A stretch of 64,000 bases of DNA from Levilactobacillus yonginensis (GCF_964065165.1 NZ_OZ061549.1:1-64000); one strand, 5' to 3'; positions 25,862-35,573 are shown, counted from the stretch's first letter. Notes: a model not told the origin generated them from the letters alone. Made by a program: numbers and translations.

Positions 25862-26318
25862 ATGGAAGGCTGAAATAGTGTGAATGCTACTTAAAGCCTG
25901 TCACAACTATGATATTAGTGTGTAGTTCAGTATGGCTTTCCACCTTGCCGGCCGCCGGATATGAGCTGGAATGGTGCCGGTCGCAACTTGAAGACACGAG
26001 GTCTTCGTGGCTTCAAATCGAGCGAGAAGACTGGTGGCTTTTCCAGCTTGAGGCGTCCCACAGCAGGCGGAATCTCTGGCTTCCGGAGTGCAACCAGTTT
26101 ACCCTAATTGACCCTTCACCTTAATTAGTTAACGAATAAATCAGAGTGAGTGCGTGGTTAGCAGCGACGTTTTGCCGAAAGTGAAGCGTGAATTCACAAA
26201 ATTTTTTCGAATTTCTAGGAATCTTCACAATTCGTCCATATCGTATACAAAACTTTTCGTTTTAATAAGTATATAGTAATTAATAGGATAATTCATTTAT
26301 ATAACAGAGGAAAATGGC
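25862..26318. repeat. long spacer with probable dispersed intergenic repeat
   Basis: No credible gene was found; a 71-codon frame at 25909-26124 has no ribosome site and is not believed. Segments at about 25930-26100 resemble pieces of the spacers at 2200-2495 (reverse strand) and 5930-5990 (same strand). The last 150 bases are AT-rich and should contain the ATPase promoter. Confidence 0.4.
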
Positions 26319-28925
26319 ATGAAGAGAAAAGAGATGAACAATGTAGAATTGACGGGCCAGGATGGGCTGACAACGCAACAAGCGCAGATGCAATTGGCTC
26401 AGGTTGGCGCTAACGAATTGGTGGCAGCGCGGAAACCACGGTGGTGGCAACAGGTCGCCCACCATTTAAGTGACGTTTCCTCCTTAGTCCTACTGTTCGC
26501 CGTGGGACTGGCAACGTACATGGCCGTAGCTCAGGGTGGGGGCTGGACGAAGCCACTGGTTATCGGCGCCATTCTGATCATCAACGTGGTGATTGGGATG
26601 TACCAGGAAGCCTCGGCCGAAAAGGCGTTAGCGGCACTGCAATCCATGAGCTTACCGACCACGACTGTTCGGCGGGATGGGATTGCTCAGTCTCTACCGG
26701 CAAAGGATGTTGTGCCGGGCGATCTCGTGTTGTTAAAAGCAGGGGACCAGGTTCCCGCGGACGGCATTGTCCTGTCCAGCACAAACTTGGCCGTGGACGA
26801 AGCCGTGTTGACTGGAGAAAGTGTCCCAGTCGTGAAGGAGACACTGACAGACGTCACTGCATTGCGGGACACCCACCAGGTCTTTTCCGGAACGGCCGTG
26901 ACTGCTGGAACAGCGGTGGCTCAGGTCGTCACTACGGGAATGGCAACTGAATTGGGCCAAATTGCCGGTTTGTTGAACAAGACGAAAAAACGGGCTACTC
27001 CGTTGCAGGGGCGTTTAAACCGACTTTCCGGTTGGCTGACTAGTTTTGCTATTATTGGGGGCTTCATCATTTTTGCCCTGAGTATCTGGATGCAAAATCA
27101 AGGGATGGCGGACAGCTTAATGATTGGGATTTCGCTGGCAGTGGCTGCCGTTCCCGAAACGTTGCCGATTATTGTCACTATCAGCTTAGCTCATGGGGTC
27201 AAACGGATGGCGAAGCGTAACGCCATTATGCGGCGGGTCAATGCCGTTGAAACAATTGGGGGCGTTGATGTGATTGCCTCGGATAAGACGGGGACTTTGA
27301 CGCAAAATCAGATGACCATTACACGGTACTGGACGCCGAATACGCAGAATTCGATGGCTGCAGAACATTTGTCACCAGCGGGAGCCAATCTGATGAAGTA
27401 CTTGGGTTTGGCGACGAACGCAGAAATCCAAGTGGTGGCCGGCGAGGAAAAGACGACTGGTGATCCCACCGAATTGGCAATCGTGCGGTGGTTAGCGAGT
27501 CATGATCACAGTCGGCAAGCTTTTGAGCACACCGCACCGCGGGTTGCTGAAGACCCATTCGATTCTACCAAGAAAACGATGGCGACGATTCACCAGCTTT
27601 CAGATGATGAGCAGCTTGTTATTGTGAAGGGCGCCTTTGACCGGCTACCCGTGGCTTGGCGTCAGGGTGAACAGGCTCAGGCCCAGCAGATTCATGATGA
27701 ATTTGGGAAGAAGGCACTTCGTGTTCTGTCAGTGGGATACAAAGTGGTGCCAACCACGACCAAGGTGGAATGGACGAGTTTAGCCACTGATTTGACGTTT
27801 GCTGGATTAGTGGGAATCATCGATCCACCCCGGCCGGAAGTAATTCCAGCTATCCGAGAAGCTAAACGGGCAGGGATTAAACCTGTAATGATCACAGGGG
27901 ACCACATGGTGACTGCGGAGGCAATTGCCAGAGAAATTGGTCTATTGACGGCTGGGCAACTGGTGATGTCAGGCGATGAACTGCGAACGCTAACGGATGA
28001 TGAGTTAGCCGCAAAGATTCAGAACGTTGCGGTCTACGCGCGAGTGTCGCCAACCGATAAGATTCGAATCGTTCAGGCCTGGCAGCAGGCCGGTAAGACG
28101 GTCGCGATGACTGGTGATGGTGTCAACGATGCGCCCGCATTGAAGGCGGCCGACGTTGGAATTGCCATGGGAATCACGGGGACCGAAGTTTCCAAGGGTG
28201 CTGCGGATATGGTTTTAACCGATGATAATTTTGCAACGATTATCGCGGCAGTCAAGGAAGGTCGAACGGTCTACCAAAATATTTTGAAAGCCGTTGAATT
28301 CCTAGTTGGTGTGAACTTCGCTCAGATTTTCTTGATGGTCGGTGCGGTCCTGATGGGGTGGGGTGCCCCGCTGTTAGCGGAACAGCTCCTATTGATTAAT
28401 GTGCTAGCCGATGGAATTCCTGGCTTTTATATCAGTCGGGAACCAGGTGAAAAGGAGGCCATGGAACAACCACCGGTGGCCAACGAAGAAAGTCTCTTCG
28501 CCCGTGGATTAGGGAGTCGATTAGCCCTCCGAGCGACGACATTTACCTTTCTGACACTTGGTGTGTACGCTCTGGGTCGGTTCGTTCTGACTAACGACCA
28601 AGCAACGGTTGGAATGACAATGACCTTCCTCGTATTGGCCGTTGGGTCCATGATTGATATTTACGCCATTAAAGATCGTCAGCCGCTGACACTAGGGAGT
28701 CTGCGCCGTAATCCGGTGCTCAATTGGTCCCTCCTGTTGGCAGTAGCGTTGGTAATCCTGATTGCCACGGTGCCGGGGCTGCAAGCAATGTTTGGCCTCG
28801 TTTCCTTGCCAGCGGTTGCTTGGCTGGTGGTAGTTCCAGGGATGTTCTTGCCAACACTGGTGTTAGAACTAGCGAAACGTGTCCAGCAGCAACGCCCAGC
28901 ACAATTGTGGGCCGAACTGGACTAG
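26319..28925 (+). CDS. P2-type cation-transporting ATPase (Ca2+-ATPase-like)
   Basis: This 868-residue membrane pump has the complete P-type set: an N-terminal cation_ATPase_N region, actuator TGES, phosphorylation motif DKTGTLT with Asp at residue 322, MITGDH, and GDGVNDAPALKAADVGIAMG. About ten transmembrane helices are seen. The M4 ion-site motif reads PETLP instead of the PEGLP typical of SERCA-type Ca2+ pumps. M6 reads NVLADG, lacking the Thr of SERCA's NLVTDG. The cation is therefore uncertain (Ca2+, Mn2+ or another). AGAGGA precedes the ATG. It is monocistronic. Confidence 0.9.
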   Translation: MKRKEMNNVELTGQDGLTTQQAQMQLAQVGANELVAARKPRWWQQVAHHLSDVSSLVLLFAVGLATYMAVAQGGGWTKPLVIGAILIINVVIGMYQEASAEKALAALQSMSLPTTTVRRDGIAQSLPAKDVVPGDLVLLKAGDQVPADGIVLSSTNLAVDEAVLTGESVPVVKETLTDVTALRDTHQVFSGTAVTAGTAVAQVVTTGMATELGQIAGLLNKTKKRATPLQGRLNRLSGWLTSFAIIGGFIIFALSIWMQNQGMADSLMIGISLAVAAVPETLPIIVTISLAHGVKRMAKRNAIMRRVNAVETIGGVDVIASDKTGTLTQNQMTITRYWTPNTQNSMAAEHLSPAGANLMKYLGLATNAEIQVVAGEEKTTGDPTELAIVRWLASHDHSRQAFEHTAPRVAEDPFDSTKKTMATIHQLSDDEQLVIVKGAFDRLPVAWRQGEQAQAQQIHDEFGKKALRVLSVGYKVVPTTTKVEWTSLATDLTFAGLVGIIDPPRPEVIPAIREAKRAGIKPVMITGDHMVTAEAIAREIGLLTAGQLVMSGDELRTLTDDELAAKIQNVAVYARVSPTDKIRIVQAWQQAGKTVAMTGDGVNDAPALKAADVGIAMGITGTEVSKGAADMVLTDDNFATIIAAVKEGRTVYQNILKAVEFLVGVNFAQIFLMVGAVLMGWGAPLLAEQLLLINVLADGIPGFYISREPGEKEAMEQPPVANEESLFARGLGSRLALRATTFTFLTLGVYALGRFVLTNDQATVGMTMTFLVLAVGSMIDIYAIKDRQPLTLGSLRRNPVLNWSLLLAVALVILIATVPGLQAMFGLVSLPAVAWLVVVPGMFLPTLVLELAKRVQQQRPAQLWAELD

Positions 28926-28976
28926 GAAGTTTGGGGAAATCATCACCGCAACGGTGGTTTCTTACCGGTAAATCAA

Positions 28977-29018
28977 AAGGAACCGTCAAATTCGTTTAAA
29001 GAATTTGACGGTTCCTTT
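28977..29018. terminator. bidirectional terminator
   Basis: AAAGGAACCGTCAAATTC and its exact complement form an 18-bp stem between the convergent ATPase gene and the leftward gene. Confidence 0.9.
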
Positions 29019-29030
29019 GTTCGTTCAAGT

Positions 29031-30137
29031 TTAGATATTTTCAGTAGGTGCTAGTTTCACGTAACGAGCGTTGATATAGGCGTCCGGACCAATCTGGAAC
29101 CAGACGAGGTGCTGGTCATCAACGATCCGCACGCGAATGTCCAGGTCAGTGCCATGTTTAAGTTGGCCAGCTACTTCACCGTAGGGTTCCTGATAGTAGG
29201 AGACGGCTTTGCCTGGCACGTAATCAACGGTCCCCATCTGACTGAAAGGTTGGGGGTGCCAGTTGCGACGGTGCGGCAATTCTAGCGTGGTTTGCCGGTG
29301 GTCCTGGGTGGTCGTCTCAGCCGCGTTCAACCACTGCTCACCGCCCAGGTTGTACCACACACTCCCATCGGTTAGCGTGATGATACCAAATAGGCGCCAT
29401 AACGAGCTTGCTGGGAACTGGTAACCGTAGAGCTGTCCGGCTGGCTCGTCGAAGACGTCATGGTCGGTGGTTAAGCGGACAAATTGATGAACGCGTTGTA
29501 CCGTTTGCCAGGACTTACGTCGGTAAAAGTAAACCACTTGTTGGTTCTGGTCTGTAAAGGTTCCCCGTTGACGTCCCTGTGCCTGAAAAATGTGGTAGTT
29601 GGTCAGGTCGGGTGGGGTTAGGGAGAAGCTTTCGTCTAACCGGCCGCGATGAATCACGGGAAGTTGTAGCAGTTTGCCGGAGTCGAAGTCGACTAAGTAG
29701 CTGATAACCGGTTGGCCCCAGCAACGGTCATAGATTAGCGTCGTCAAACCGTAGGGAGAGATGAAGTCTTGTGTGAACCCGTGAATATCCCAGAGCGCAT
29801 ACCCCAGGATTTCGGGAAAATGAAAATGAACCGAGCTACCTAGGTTACCGGTCAGCACAAGTGCCGGTTGAAGGGCCTGGTCATGAATGTCCACCAAGCG
29901 AATGACTAACGTTGCTTGGGGCAAAGCTTGTGGTTGTTCAGAGACGTAAAAGTCGGGATTCTTAGTCAACTGAATGGGTGGGGTAACGGGCGTGGCACTT
30001 GGCGCTGGGGTTACCGTCGGTTCGTGTGGAACCGAATCCAGTGACCGTTGTGGTCGTTGAATGGCGTGTCGCGGTCGCCGAACGGGGCGTTTCTGATTAG
30101 GTTCAATCAGATTACGTAGCCAGTCAAAAAATGCCAT
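29031..30137 (-). CDS. protein with MucBP-like and SH3-like modules, no signal peptide
   Basis: This 368-residue protein starts MAFFDWLRNLI, has a basic Pro-rich linker to about residue 58, then a MucBP-like segment (about 75-140: ATLVIRLVDIHDQ, ILGYALWDIHGF). Two SH3/SLAP-like modules follow. One is near 205-275 (DGSVWYNLGGEQWLNAAE) and one is at the C-terminus (HLVWFQIGPDAYINARYVKL); both follow the W.....WV.A.YV pattern of wall-binding modules. These modules are normally extracellular, yet no signal peptide or anchor is visible. Localisation and function are unknown. GGAGGTG gives a firm start. Confidence 0.6.
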   Translation of the reverse strand: MAFFDWLRNLIEPNQKRPVRRPRHAIQRPQRSLDSVPHEPTVTPAPSATPVTPPIQLTKNPDFYVSEQPQALPQATLVIRLVDIHDQALQPALVLTGNLGSSVHFHFPEILGYALWDIHGFTQDFISPYGLTTLIYDRCWGQPVISYLVDFDSGKLLQLPVIHRGRLDESFSLTPPDLTNYHIFQAQGRQRGTFTDQNQQVVYFYRRKSWQTVQRVHQFVRLTTDHDVFDEPAGQLYGYQFPASSLWRLFGIITLTDGSVWYNLGGEQWLNAAETTTQDHRQTTLELPHRRNWHPQPFSQMGTVDYVPGKAVSYYQEPYGEVAGQLKHGTDLDIRVRIVDDQHLVWFQIGPDAYINARYVKLAPTENI

Positions 30138-30472
30138 GTCAGTTCACCTCCAGAAGTTTCCTTTAAAATACAGTATACCGCATTCCTACCGTTGGCGGCA
30201 GGCCCTTTTTCCAATGGCAGTTGAGTTGGTGACCTGTATTGGGACCTGGAGACGATCAGAGAGTGGATCTTTGCCGCAACCGGTAGCCCTGTCCTGCAGG
30301 CCTCGCGAAAGCTACCACCAAATTAGGTCGCTGGCGGTGAGATTGTGAGGTGAGCATTTAGACCGGTTGAAATGGTTAGCGAATTTAGCAGTTGAGACGA
30401 AAAAATGAAGATGCTTTGCGTAGATTACAGGTATGCTGTGATGCTGGGAGGGGGGATGCGGAATGCGGGGAC
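30138..30472. other. non-coding spacer
   Basis: This region lies between the leftward MucBP/SH3 gene and clpE and must contain the former's promoter. No gene, known RNA or clear repeat was recognised in it. Confidence 0.4.
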
Positions 30473-30510
30473 AACAAAAAAACGGTAGCGTCACAGCACT
30501 ATCGTTTCTT
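30473..30510 (-). terminator. intrinsic terminator after clpE
   Basis: On the minus strand, ACGATAG...CTACCGT is followed by T7, a few bases after the clpE stop. Confidence 0.8.
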
Positions 30511-30520
30511 TAAAAATCAT

Positions 30521-32764
30521 TTATTTGGAAGATGAAGCATCGTCACTAGCTTCAGTAGAAGGCTTTGGGGCGTCGTTATCGGCGGCCAGAGTAATCTTAC
30601 CGTCCTCAATCTTCGCGACTAAGTTCTTAACGTCACTGTGGTCGAGGTAGAAGTCAGCAATGCGATCCTCAATTTCTTCTTGAATCACTCGCCGTAATGG
30701 TCGAGCTCCCATGGCTGGGTTATAGCCCTTAGCCACCAGTTGCTCTTCGACGGGTTCCGTTACGTGGATGTGGAGGCCTTGGCCAGCCAGCATCTGGTTA
30801 ACGTCACCAATCATCAAATCAACAATGTTCATCAAGTTTTCCTTGCTGAGTGAGTTGAATTCAATAATATCGTCAAAACGGTTCAAAAATTCCGGCTTGA
30901 AGTAGTTGGTTAAGTTGCCCAAGACGGAGTGAGTGGTTCCTTCAGCGGCAGCGCCGAAACCAACGTTGGCTTCAGCGTCTCCGGTACCAGCGTTACTGGT
31001 CATGATGATCAGCGTATCCTTGAAGGAAACGGTCCGTCCTTGTGAGTCGGTCAAGCGGCCGTCGTCAAGAATTTGTAGGAACATGTTCATGACGTCGGGG
31101 TGCGCCTTCTCAATTTCATCCAACAGAATCAACGTATACGGGTGACGTCGAACTTGTTCGGTTAGCTGGCCCGCTTCTTCATAGCCGACATAGCCAGGTG
31201 GTGACCCAATCAGCTTCGAAATGGAATGCGGCTCCATGTACTCAGACATGTCGAAGCGTACCATTGCATCGGCTGAACCAAAGAGCTCATCAGCTAATTG
31301 CTTAGCTAATTCCGTCTTCCCAACACCAGTTGGTCCAACGAACAGGAAGGAGCCAATTGGGCGACCCGTTCCGTTTAAACCAATACGGTTACGACGAATA
31401 GCCCGGGCAACCTTGTCGACAGCCTCATTTTGACCAATGACGTGTTTCTCAAGGTCAGGAGCCAAACTCTGTAGTTGATGCTGTTCTTTCGCCTGTAACT
31501 CACCAACAGGGATGGACGTCTTTTCTTCGACGATGTCCTGCATATCCTTGACGGTAACTTCCGCGGATTGATTGTCGGACGCATTCGTTGCGGATTCTTT
31601 GGACTTTTCTAGTTTGGTGACCTGGTCACGGTAGTAGGCAGCCTTTTCGTAGTCTTCCTGTTTCAAAGCTGCTTGTTTCTGATCTTCAGCTGCCTTGATC
31701 TTTTCGTCAATGGCTTTTGGATCAGCCACGTTGATTGTCAGGTTCTTCCGGGAACCGGCCTCATCCAACAGGTCAATGGCCTTATCGGGTAGGTAACGGT
31801 CTTGGATGTACCGATCGGATAAACGAACAGCAGCTTCAATGGCGTCGTTCGTGTAGTGAACGTGGTGGTAGTCTTCATACTTCTTCTGAATACCCTTTAA
31901 GATCTCAACCGCTTCGTCAGCGCTAGGTTCGTCCACCGTTACGGGTTGGAACCGCCGTGCCAAAGCTTGATCTTTTTCAATGTCGCGGTATTCATTTAAC
32001 GTCGTAGCCCCAATCAATTGGAAATCACCACGAGCGAGGGCGGGCTTCAAAACATTGCCGGCGTCCATGCCACCTTCGGCGTTCCCAGCACCCATAATTT
32101 CATGAATTTCATCAATGAACAGGATGATGTCAGGACTAGACTGAACTTCCTTCATCAGTTGTTGCATCCGTTGTTCAAACTGACCGCGAATCCCGGTTCC
32201 TTGAACTAGGGATACGACATCTAAACGGATAATTTGTTTGTTGGCAAGTTTTTCGGGAACGTTGCCTTCGACAATGCGTTCCGCAAGACCTTCGATGACC
32301 GCAGTCTTCCCAACACCGGCTTCCCCAATTAGAACGGGGTTGTTCTTAGTCCGGCGGTTGAGAATTTCGATGACTTGAGCCGTCTCTTTGTCCCGGCCAA
32401 TGACGGGGTCAATCTTGCCATCCTTAGCGAGTTGCGTTAGGTTTAGGCCGTACTGACTGAGTAGGCCTTTCCCGCCGGAACCTTGACCACCGGATGGTTG
32501 GGTTGGCTGACCGTTTTGTGCGGAAGATTGCCGGTAATCTGCTTGGTTATTGTTTCCGCCTTGCATGGCCCGGAAAATATCATCCAGGTTACCAAAGCCG
32601 AATGGATCTTGTGCCATACGGCCACCTCCATTTCCAGAATCGTTTTGTTGCTGCTTAAGCAGTTGGTAACAATTTTGGCATAGGTCAACTTGTTGCCGCT
32701 GCCCGTTCACGCTCATGTAGAGGTGAATTGTTGCTTCATTGCGGTGGCAATTTTGACATAGCAT
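30521..32764 (-). CDS. clpE: ATP-dependent Clp protease ATP-binding subunit ClpE
   Basis: This HSP100 unfoldase of about 747 residues has an N-terminal zinc finger with two CxxC pairs (CQNC at 3-6 and CQNC near 37-40), the ClpE signature. Two AAA+ modules follow, with Walker A sites GEAGVGKT and [12 protein letters not shown]-like coiled middle domain ([17 protein letters not shown]) lies between them. It feeds damaged proteins to ClpP and helps relieve CtsR repression. The frame extends upstream of 32764, but AAAGGAG sits eight bases before this ATG and the zinc finger begins there. Its promoter overlaps CtsR boxes. Confidence 0.96.
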   Translation of the reverse strand: MLCQNCHRNEATIHLYMSVNGQRQQVDLCQNCYQLLKQQQNDSGNGGGRMAQDPFGFGNLDDIFRAMQGGNNNQADYRQSSAQNGQPTQPSGGQGSGGKGLLSQYGLNLTQLAKDGKIDPVIGRDKETAQVIEILNRRTKNNPVLIGEAGVGKTAVIEGLAERIVEGNVPEKLANKQIIRLDVVSLVQGTGIRGQFEQRMQQLMKEVQSSPDIILFIDEIHEIMGAGNAEGGMDAGNVLKPALARGDFQLIGATTLNEYRDIEKDQALARRFQPVTVDEPSADEAVEILKGIQKKYEDYHHVHYTNDAIEAAVRLSDRYIQDRYLPDKAIDLLDEAGSRKNLTINVADPKAIDEKIKAAEDQKQAALKQEDYEKAAYYRDQVTKLEKSKESATNASDNQSAEVTVKDMQDIVEEKTSIPVGELQAKEQHQLQSLAPDLEKHVIGQNEAVDKVARAIRRNRIGLNGTGRPIGSFLFVGPTGVGKTELAKQLADELFGSADAMVRFDMSEYMEPHSISKLIGSPPGYVGYEEAGQLTEQVRRHPYTLILLDEIEKAHPDVMNMFLQILDDGRLTDSQGRTVSFKDTLIIMTSNAGTGDAEANVGFGAAAEGTTHSVLGNLTNYFKPEFLNRFDDIIEFNSLSKENLMNIVDLMIGDVNQMLAGQGLHIHVTEPVEEQLVAKGYNPAMGARPLRRVIQEEIEDRIADFYLDHSDVKNLVAKIEDGKITLAADNDAPKPSTEASDDASSSK

Positions 32765-32829
32765 CTTGTCGTCTCCTTTCTTGCCTGGAATTCTCGTGGG
32801 AAAACCCACGTGGTCGTTATGAAAAGTCG

Positions 32830-32883
32830 TTTGACCTTTCTTGACCATTGACCACATTATACCGCGTTCGACTCACCTTGCAA
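32830..32883 (-). promoter_or_regulatory. clpE promoter with CtsR operator
   Basis: On the minus strand, TTGCAA (32883-32878), 16 bases, TATAAT (32861-32856). Just downstream lie three heptads, GGTCAAT, GGTCAAG and GGTCAAA. The last two are separated by AAA, matching the CtsR consensus of tandem heptads with a three-base spacer. Repression by CtsR is therefore expected. Confidence 0.9.
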
Positions 32884-33004
32884 GTATTTTGTTCGGCGGG
32901 TGAATCCCGGTAACTGGGCTATTTCCAGCGAACGACTACATTTTAGCACTCTCATAGGTAGAATGCTAAAACGACGACCACATTTTTAGTAAATTGCTAA
33001 TTTT

Positions 33005-33033
33005 TTGACCTGACGCGGTTTTCACCGTAGAAT
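33005..33033 (+). promoter_or_regulatory. promoter of the small gene at 33064
   Basis: TTGACC, 17 bases, TAGAAT. The -10 ends one base before an in-frame ATG, so that ATG would be upstream of the transcript. Confidence 0.7.
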
Positions 33034-33063
33034 ATGAAAGGCATCAAGAATAGGGGTGGCGAG

Positions 33064-33267
33064 TTGGATAAAGACTATACAGATTTGATGAACCAATTAA
33101 AGGATAAAAAGATAGATAGTTTTACGGTAACGCCAGCAGAATTTCCTGCGTTTCAACGGGCCTTCATGGCATTTGAAACCAGAAAACGGGTTGTGGGTCA
33201 GGCGGAAAAGAACGGCCAACTCATCTATCACTACGATCATGACGCAGGTGAAGATGCGGAATCTTAA
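33064..33267 (+). CDS. small conserved-looking protein of unknown function
   Basis: The 67-residue protein (MDKDYTDLMNQLKDKK... by TTG start) is charged, has no membrane segment, and ends in an acidic tail. An ATG at 33034 is in frame, but it abuts the -10 box and so cannot be transcribed from that promoter. The TTG at 33064, preceded by AGGGGTGG, is chosen. It is divergent from clpE and lies before ptsHI. No function is proposed. Confidence 0.6.
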   Translation: MDKDYTDLMNQLKDKKIDSFTVTPAEFPAFQRAFMAFETRKRVVGQAEKNGQLIYHYDHDAGEDAES

Positions 33268-33275
33268 TTTTTTCA

Positions 33276-33325
33276 TGTAAGCGGTTCATGAAGCGCTTGT
33301 AATTTACTGCTGAGATTGATATTCT
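33276..33325 (+). promoter_or_regulatory. ptsHI promoter with cre-like palindrome
   Basis: TTGTAA (33297-33302), 17 bases, TATTCT (33320-33325). An imperfect palindrome from 33276 to 33302 (TGTAAGCGGTTCA / TGAAGCGCTTGTAA) covers the -35 box. Each half resembles but does not fully match a CcpA cre site. Confidence 0.55.
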
Positions 33326-33432
33326 TAGTAGGTAGGCGTAGCTCGTGGAATGGTTGTTTGGCCAATGCGCAAGGTCAAGACGGGTTATGTTCGGTAAGTA
33401 GTCAACCTAAGCTTAAAGGAGATCGATCAATT

Positions 33433-33699
33433 ATGGAAAAACGCGAATTTCATGTTACAGCAGAAACTGGGATCCATGCACGTCCCGCAACTTTATTAGT
33501 ACAAGCAGCCAGCAAGTTTAACTCTGAAGTTAGCTTGCAGTACCAAGACAAGTCCGTTAACTTGAAGTCTATCATGGGTGTTATGTCCTTGGGTGTTGGC
33601 CAAAATGCCGACATTACCATTACGACTGACGGTGATGACGAAGCTGACGCCATGAGTGCTGTGGCTGAAACGATGAAAAAAGAGGGTTTGTCTGACTAA
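33433..33699 (+). CDS. ptsH: phosphocarrier protein HPr
   Basis: This 88-residue HPr has the phosphorylated His15 in TGIHARPAT and the regulatory Ser46 in [13 protein letters not shown], the target of HPr kinase. It carries phosphate from enzyme I to sugar-specific EII proteins and, as HPr-Ser-P, acts with CcpA in catabolite control. The start follows AAAGGAG by ten bases; the frame extends further upstream without homology. The stop overlaps the ATG of ptsI. Confidence 0.97.
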   Translation: MEKREFHVTAETGIHARPATLLVQAASKFNSEVSLQYQDKSVNLKSIMGVMSLGVGQNADITITTDGDDEADAMSAVAETMKKEGLSD

Positions 33700-35429
33700 T
33701 GAGAGCGATGCTCAAGGGAATTGCCGCGAGTGATGGTGTGGTCTGCGGGCCGGTCTACCGACTGGTTGATCCAGACCTCAGCTGTGCACCCCGGTCAATC
33801 AAAAATCTTGATTACGAATTGAAACGATTCCATCAGGCCCTTGACGCTGCTACCTCGGAAGTTGAGACGATTAAAACTCGCGTAACGAAGAACCTGGGCG
33901 CTGATGGTGCTCAGGTTTTTTGTCACCAAATTTCCCTGTTGAGGGACCCTGAACTGATCAAACACGTTGAGCGGATTATTAATGAGCAGCGTATCAATGC
34001 CGAAGTGGCACTGAGCCGGGCCGTCGAGCAACTAGAAACAGTTGACCAGCCGTTGCAAGACAATCCGTATTTGGAAGAACGATTGACGCAGCTTCATCAG
34101 GTGACTAAACGTGTGACTGCCCATTTATTAGGGGTTAAATTACCGGACATTGCGCTGATTGATCATCCCGTTATTTTGGTGGCCCACGAGCTGGTTTCTA
34201 GCGAGGCTTTTCCGACGGACATGTCGAATATTCTAGGGATTATTACAGACTTGGGTGGCCGGGTTGCTCACGTTTCCTTACTTGCACGGGCCAAGGGGAT
34301 TCCAGCGGTTGTCGGAACGCAAACCGGTACCGCGCAGTTGCGAGATGGCGAAACAATTTTGATGAACGGAAAGCTAGGCAACGTTACATTGGGGCCAAGC
34401 TCAGCCGAATTGTACCACGCTAAGACGGCGATGGCGAAGCAACAGGCAAGCTCAGCTAAGTTGGCGGAGCAGCCGAATCATGGGACCCTGACGAAGGATG
34501 GGGTAGATGTTTTGTTGGCCGCCAATATGGCGACGGCCGCTGATCTGCCTGCGATTATTCGAGGCGGTGCTGAGGCAGTGGGGTTGTTCCGCACGGAATT
34601 TCTCTACATGCAGACCGATTCATTACCTTCTGAGGATGAGCAGTTCGTGGCGTACCGTGATATTTTACAAAAATTAGCGCCACGTCCCGTGGTTATGCGG
34701 ACGCTAGATATCGGTGGAGACAAATCGTTACCCTATCAGGTGGCTGGTCAAACGCAGAATTCGTTTCTGGGAGCACGGGCCATTCGCCAGAGTCTGGCGC
34801 ATCAACAGATGTTCCGCAGTCAGTTGCGGGCTCTCCTACGGGCGTCAGCGTATGGTAATCTCAATATTATGTTTCCCATGATTTCGACGTTAGATGAGTT
34901 TCGGCAGGCCAAAGCCATTTATAATGATGAACGTTCTCAGCTCACAGCTGCTAAGATACCTTTGGGGCAAATTCACGTGGGTATGATGATTGAGGTCCCT
35001 GCGGCAGCAATCTTAGCGGACCGTTTTGCACAAGAAGTGGATTTCATGAGTATTGGGACCAATGATCTCGTTGGCTATACTTTAGCAGCAGATCGAACGG
35101 ATCCTGACGTGGCCTATCTGTATCAGCCTTACCATCCGGCCGTATTACGGTTGATCGATAGTATTATTCGGGCCGGTCATGCGGCTGGTATCCCGGTGGC
35201 GATGTGTGGTGAAATGGCCGGTGATCCGATTGCCGTGCCGCTATTGCTGGGGATGGGGCTTGATGAGTTTTCAATGGGCGCCAATGAACTTGGGCGTACG
35301 CGTGAGTTGATTGGGCAATTAAAAGCCCATGACCTAGCGTCCTTAGTGGAGACCGTGCTAAGCTCGGCCAGTACCAGCCAAGAGGTTATCACGATGGTTC
35401 AGGCGGTAGCCCCAAACGTTATTAAATGA
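33699..35429 (+). CDS. ptsI: phosphoenolpyruvate-protein phosphotransferase (enzyme I)
   Basis: The 576-residue cytoplasmic enzyme takes phosphate from PEP and gives it to HPr. The phosphorylated residue is His191 in GGRVAHVSLLARAKGIP, a variant of the usual GGRTSHSAI. The C-terminal PEP-binding barrel has GLFRTEFLYM, TLDIGGDKSLPY, MIEVPAAA and FSIGTNDL-type FMSIGTNDLVGYTLAADR. It overlaps the ptsH stop by one base, giving translational coupling. A second in-frame ATG lies three codons later. Confidence 0.97.
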   Translation: MRAMLKGIAASDGVVCGPVYRLVDPDLSCAPRSIKNLDYELKRFHQALDAATSEVETIKTRVTKNLGADGAQVFCHQISLLRDPELIKHVERIINEQRINAEVALSRAVEQLETVDQPLQDNPYLEERLTQLHQVTKRVTAHLLGVKLPDIALIDHPVILVAHELVSSEAFPTDMSNILGIITDLGGRVAHVSLLARAKGIPAVVGTQTGTAQLRDGETILMNGKLGNVTLGPSSAELYHAKTAMAKQQASSAKLAEQPNHGTLTKDGVDVLLAANMATAADLPAIIRGGAEAVGLFRTEFLYMQTDSLPSEDEQFVAYRDILQKLAPRPVVMRTLDIGGDKSLPYQVAGQTQNSFLGARAIRQSLAHQQMFRSQLRALLRASAYGNLNIMFPMISTLDEFRQAKAIYNDERSQLTAAKIPLGQIHVGMMIEVPAAAILADRFAQEVDFMSIGTNDLVGYTLAADRTDPDVAYLYQPYHPAVLRLIDSIIRAGHAAGIPVAMCGEMAGDPIAVPLLLGMGLDEFSMGANELGRTRELIGQLKAHDLASLVETVLSSASTSQEVITMVQAVAPNVIK

Positions 35430-35480
35430 TGCTATGGCAGTGGTATGGCGGCTTCACATGGGCAAAAGCAAAGCTATAAT

Positions 35481-35522
35481 AGAGCGTTTCTGGAGCAGTA
35501 TCTTTCTGGAAGCGTTCTTTTT
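35481..35522 (+). terminator. intrinsic terminator after ptsI
   Basis: AGAGCGTTTCTGG pairs with CTGGAAGCGTTCT over 13 positions with a few G-U pairs, followed by T5. Confidence 0.75.
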
Positions 35523-35544
35523 GTTTGCTGCAACCGGTTGTGGT

Positions 35545-35573
35545 TTGCAATCACCTAGGCAAACCCATATAAT
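35545..35573 (+). promoter_or_regulatory. promoter of the glycolipid glycosyltransferase operon
   Basis: TTGCAA, 17 bases, TATAAT, about 70 bases upstream of the first glycosyltransferase. Confidence 0.8.

Noticed and set aside
25909..26124. 71-codon frame between pepD and the ATPase
   Set aside because: No ribosome site; the stretch looks like a degenerate non-coding repeat.
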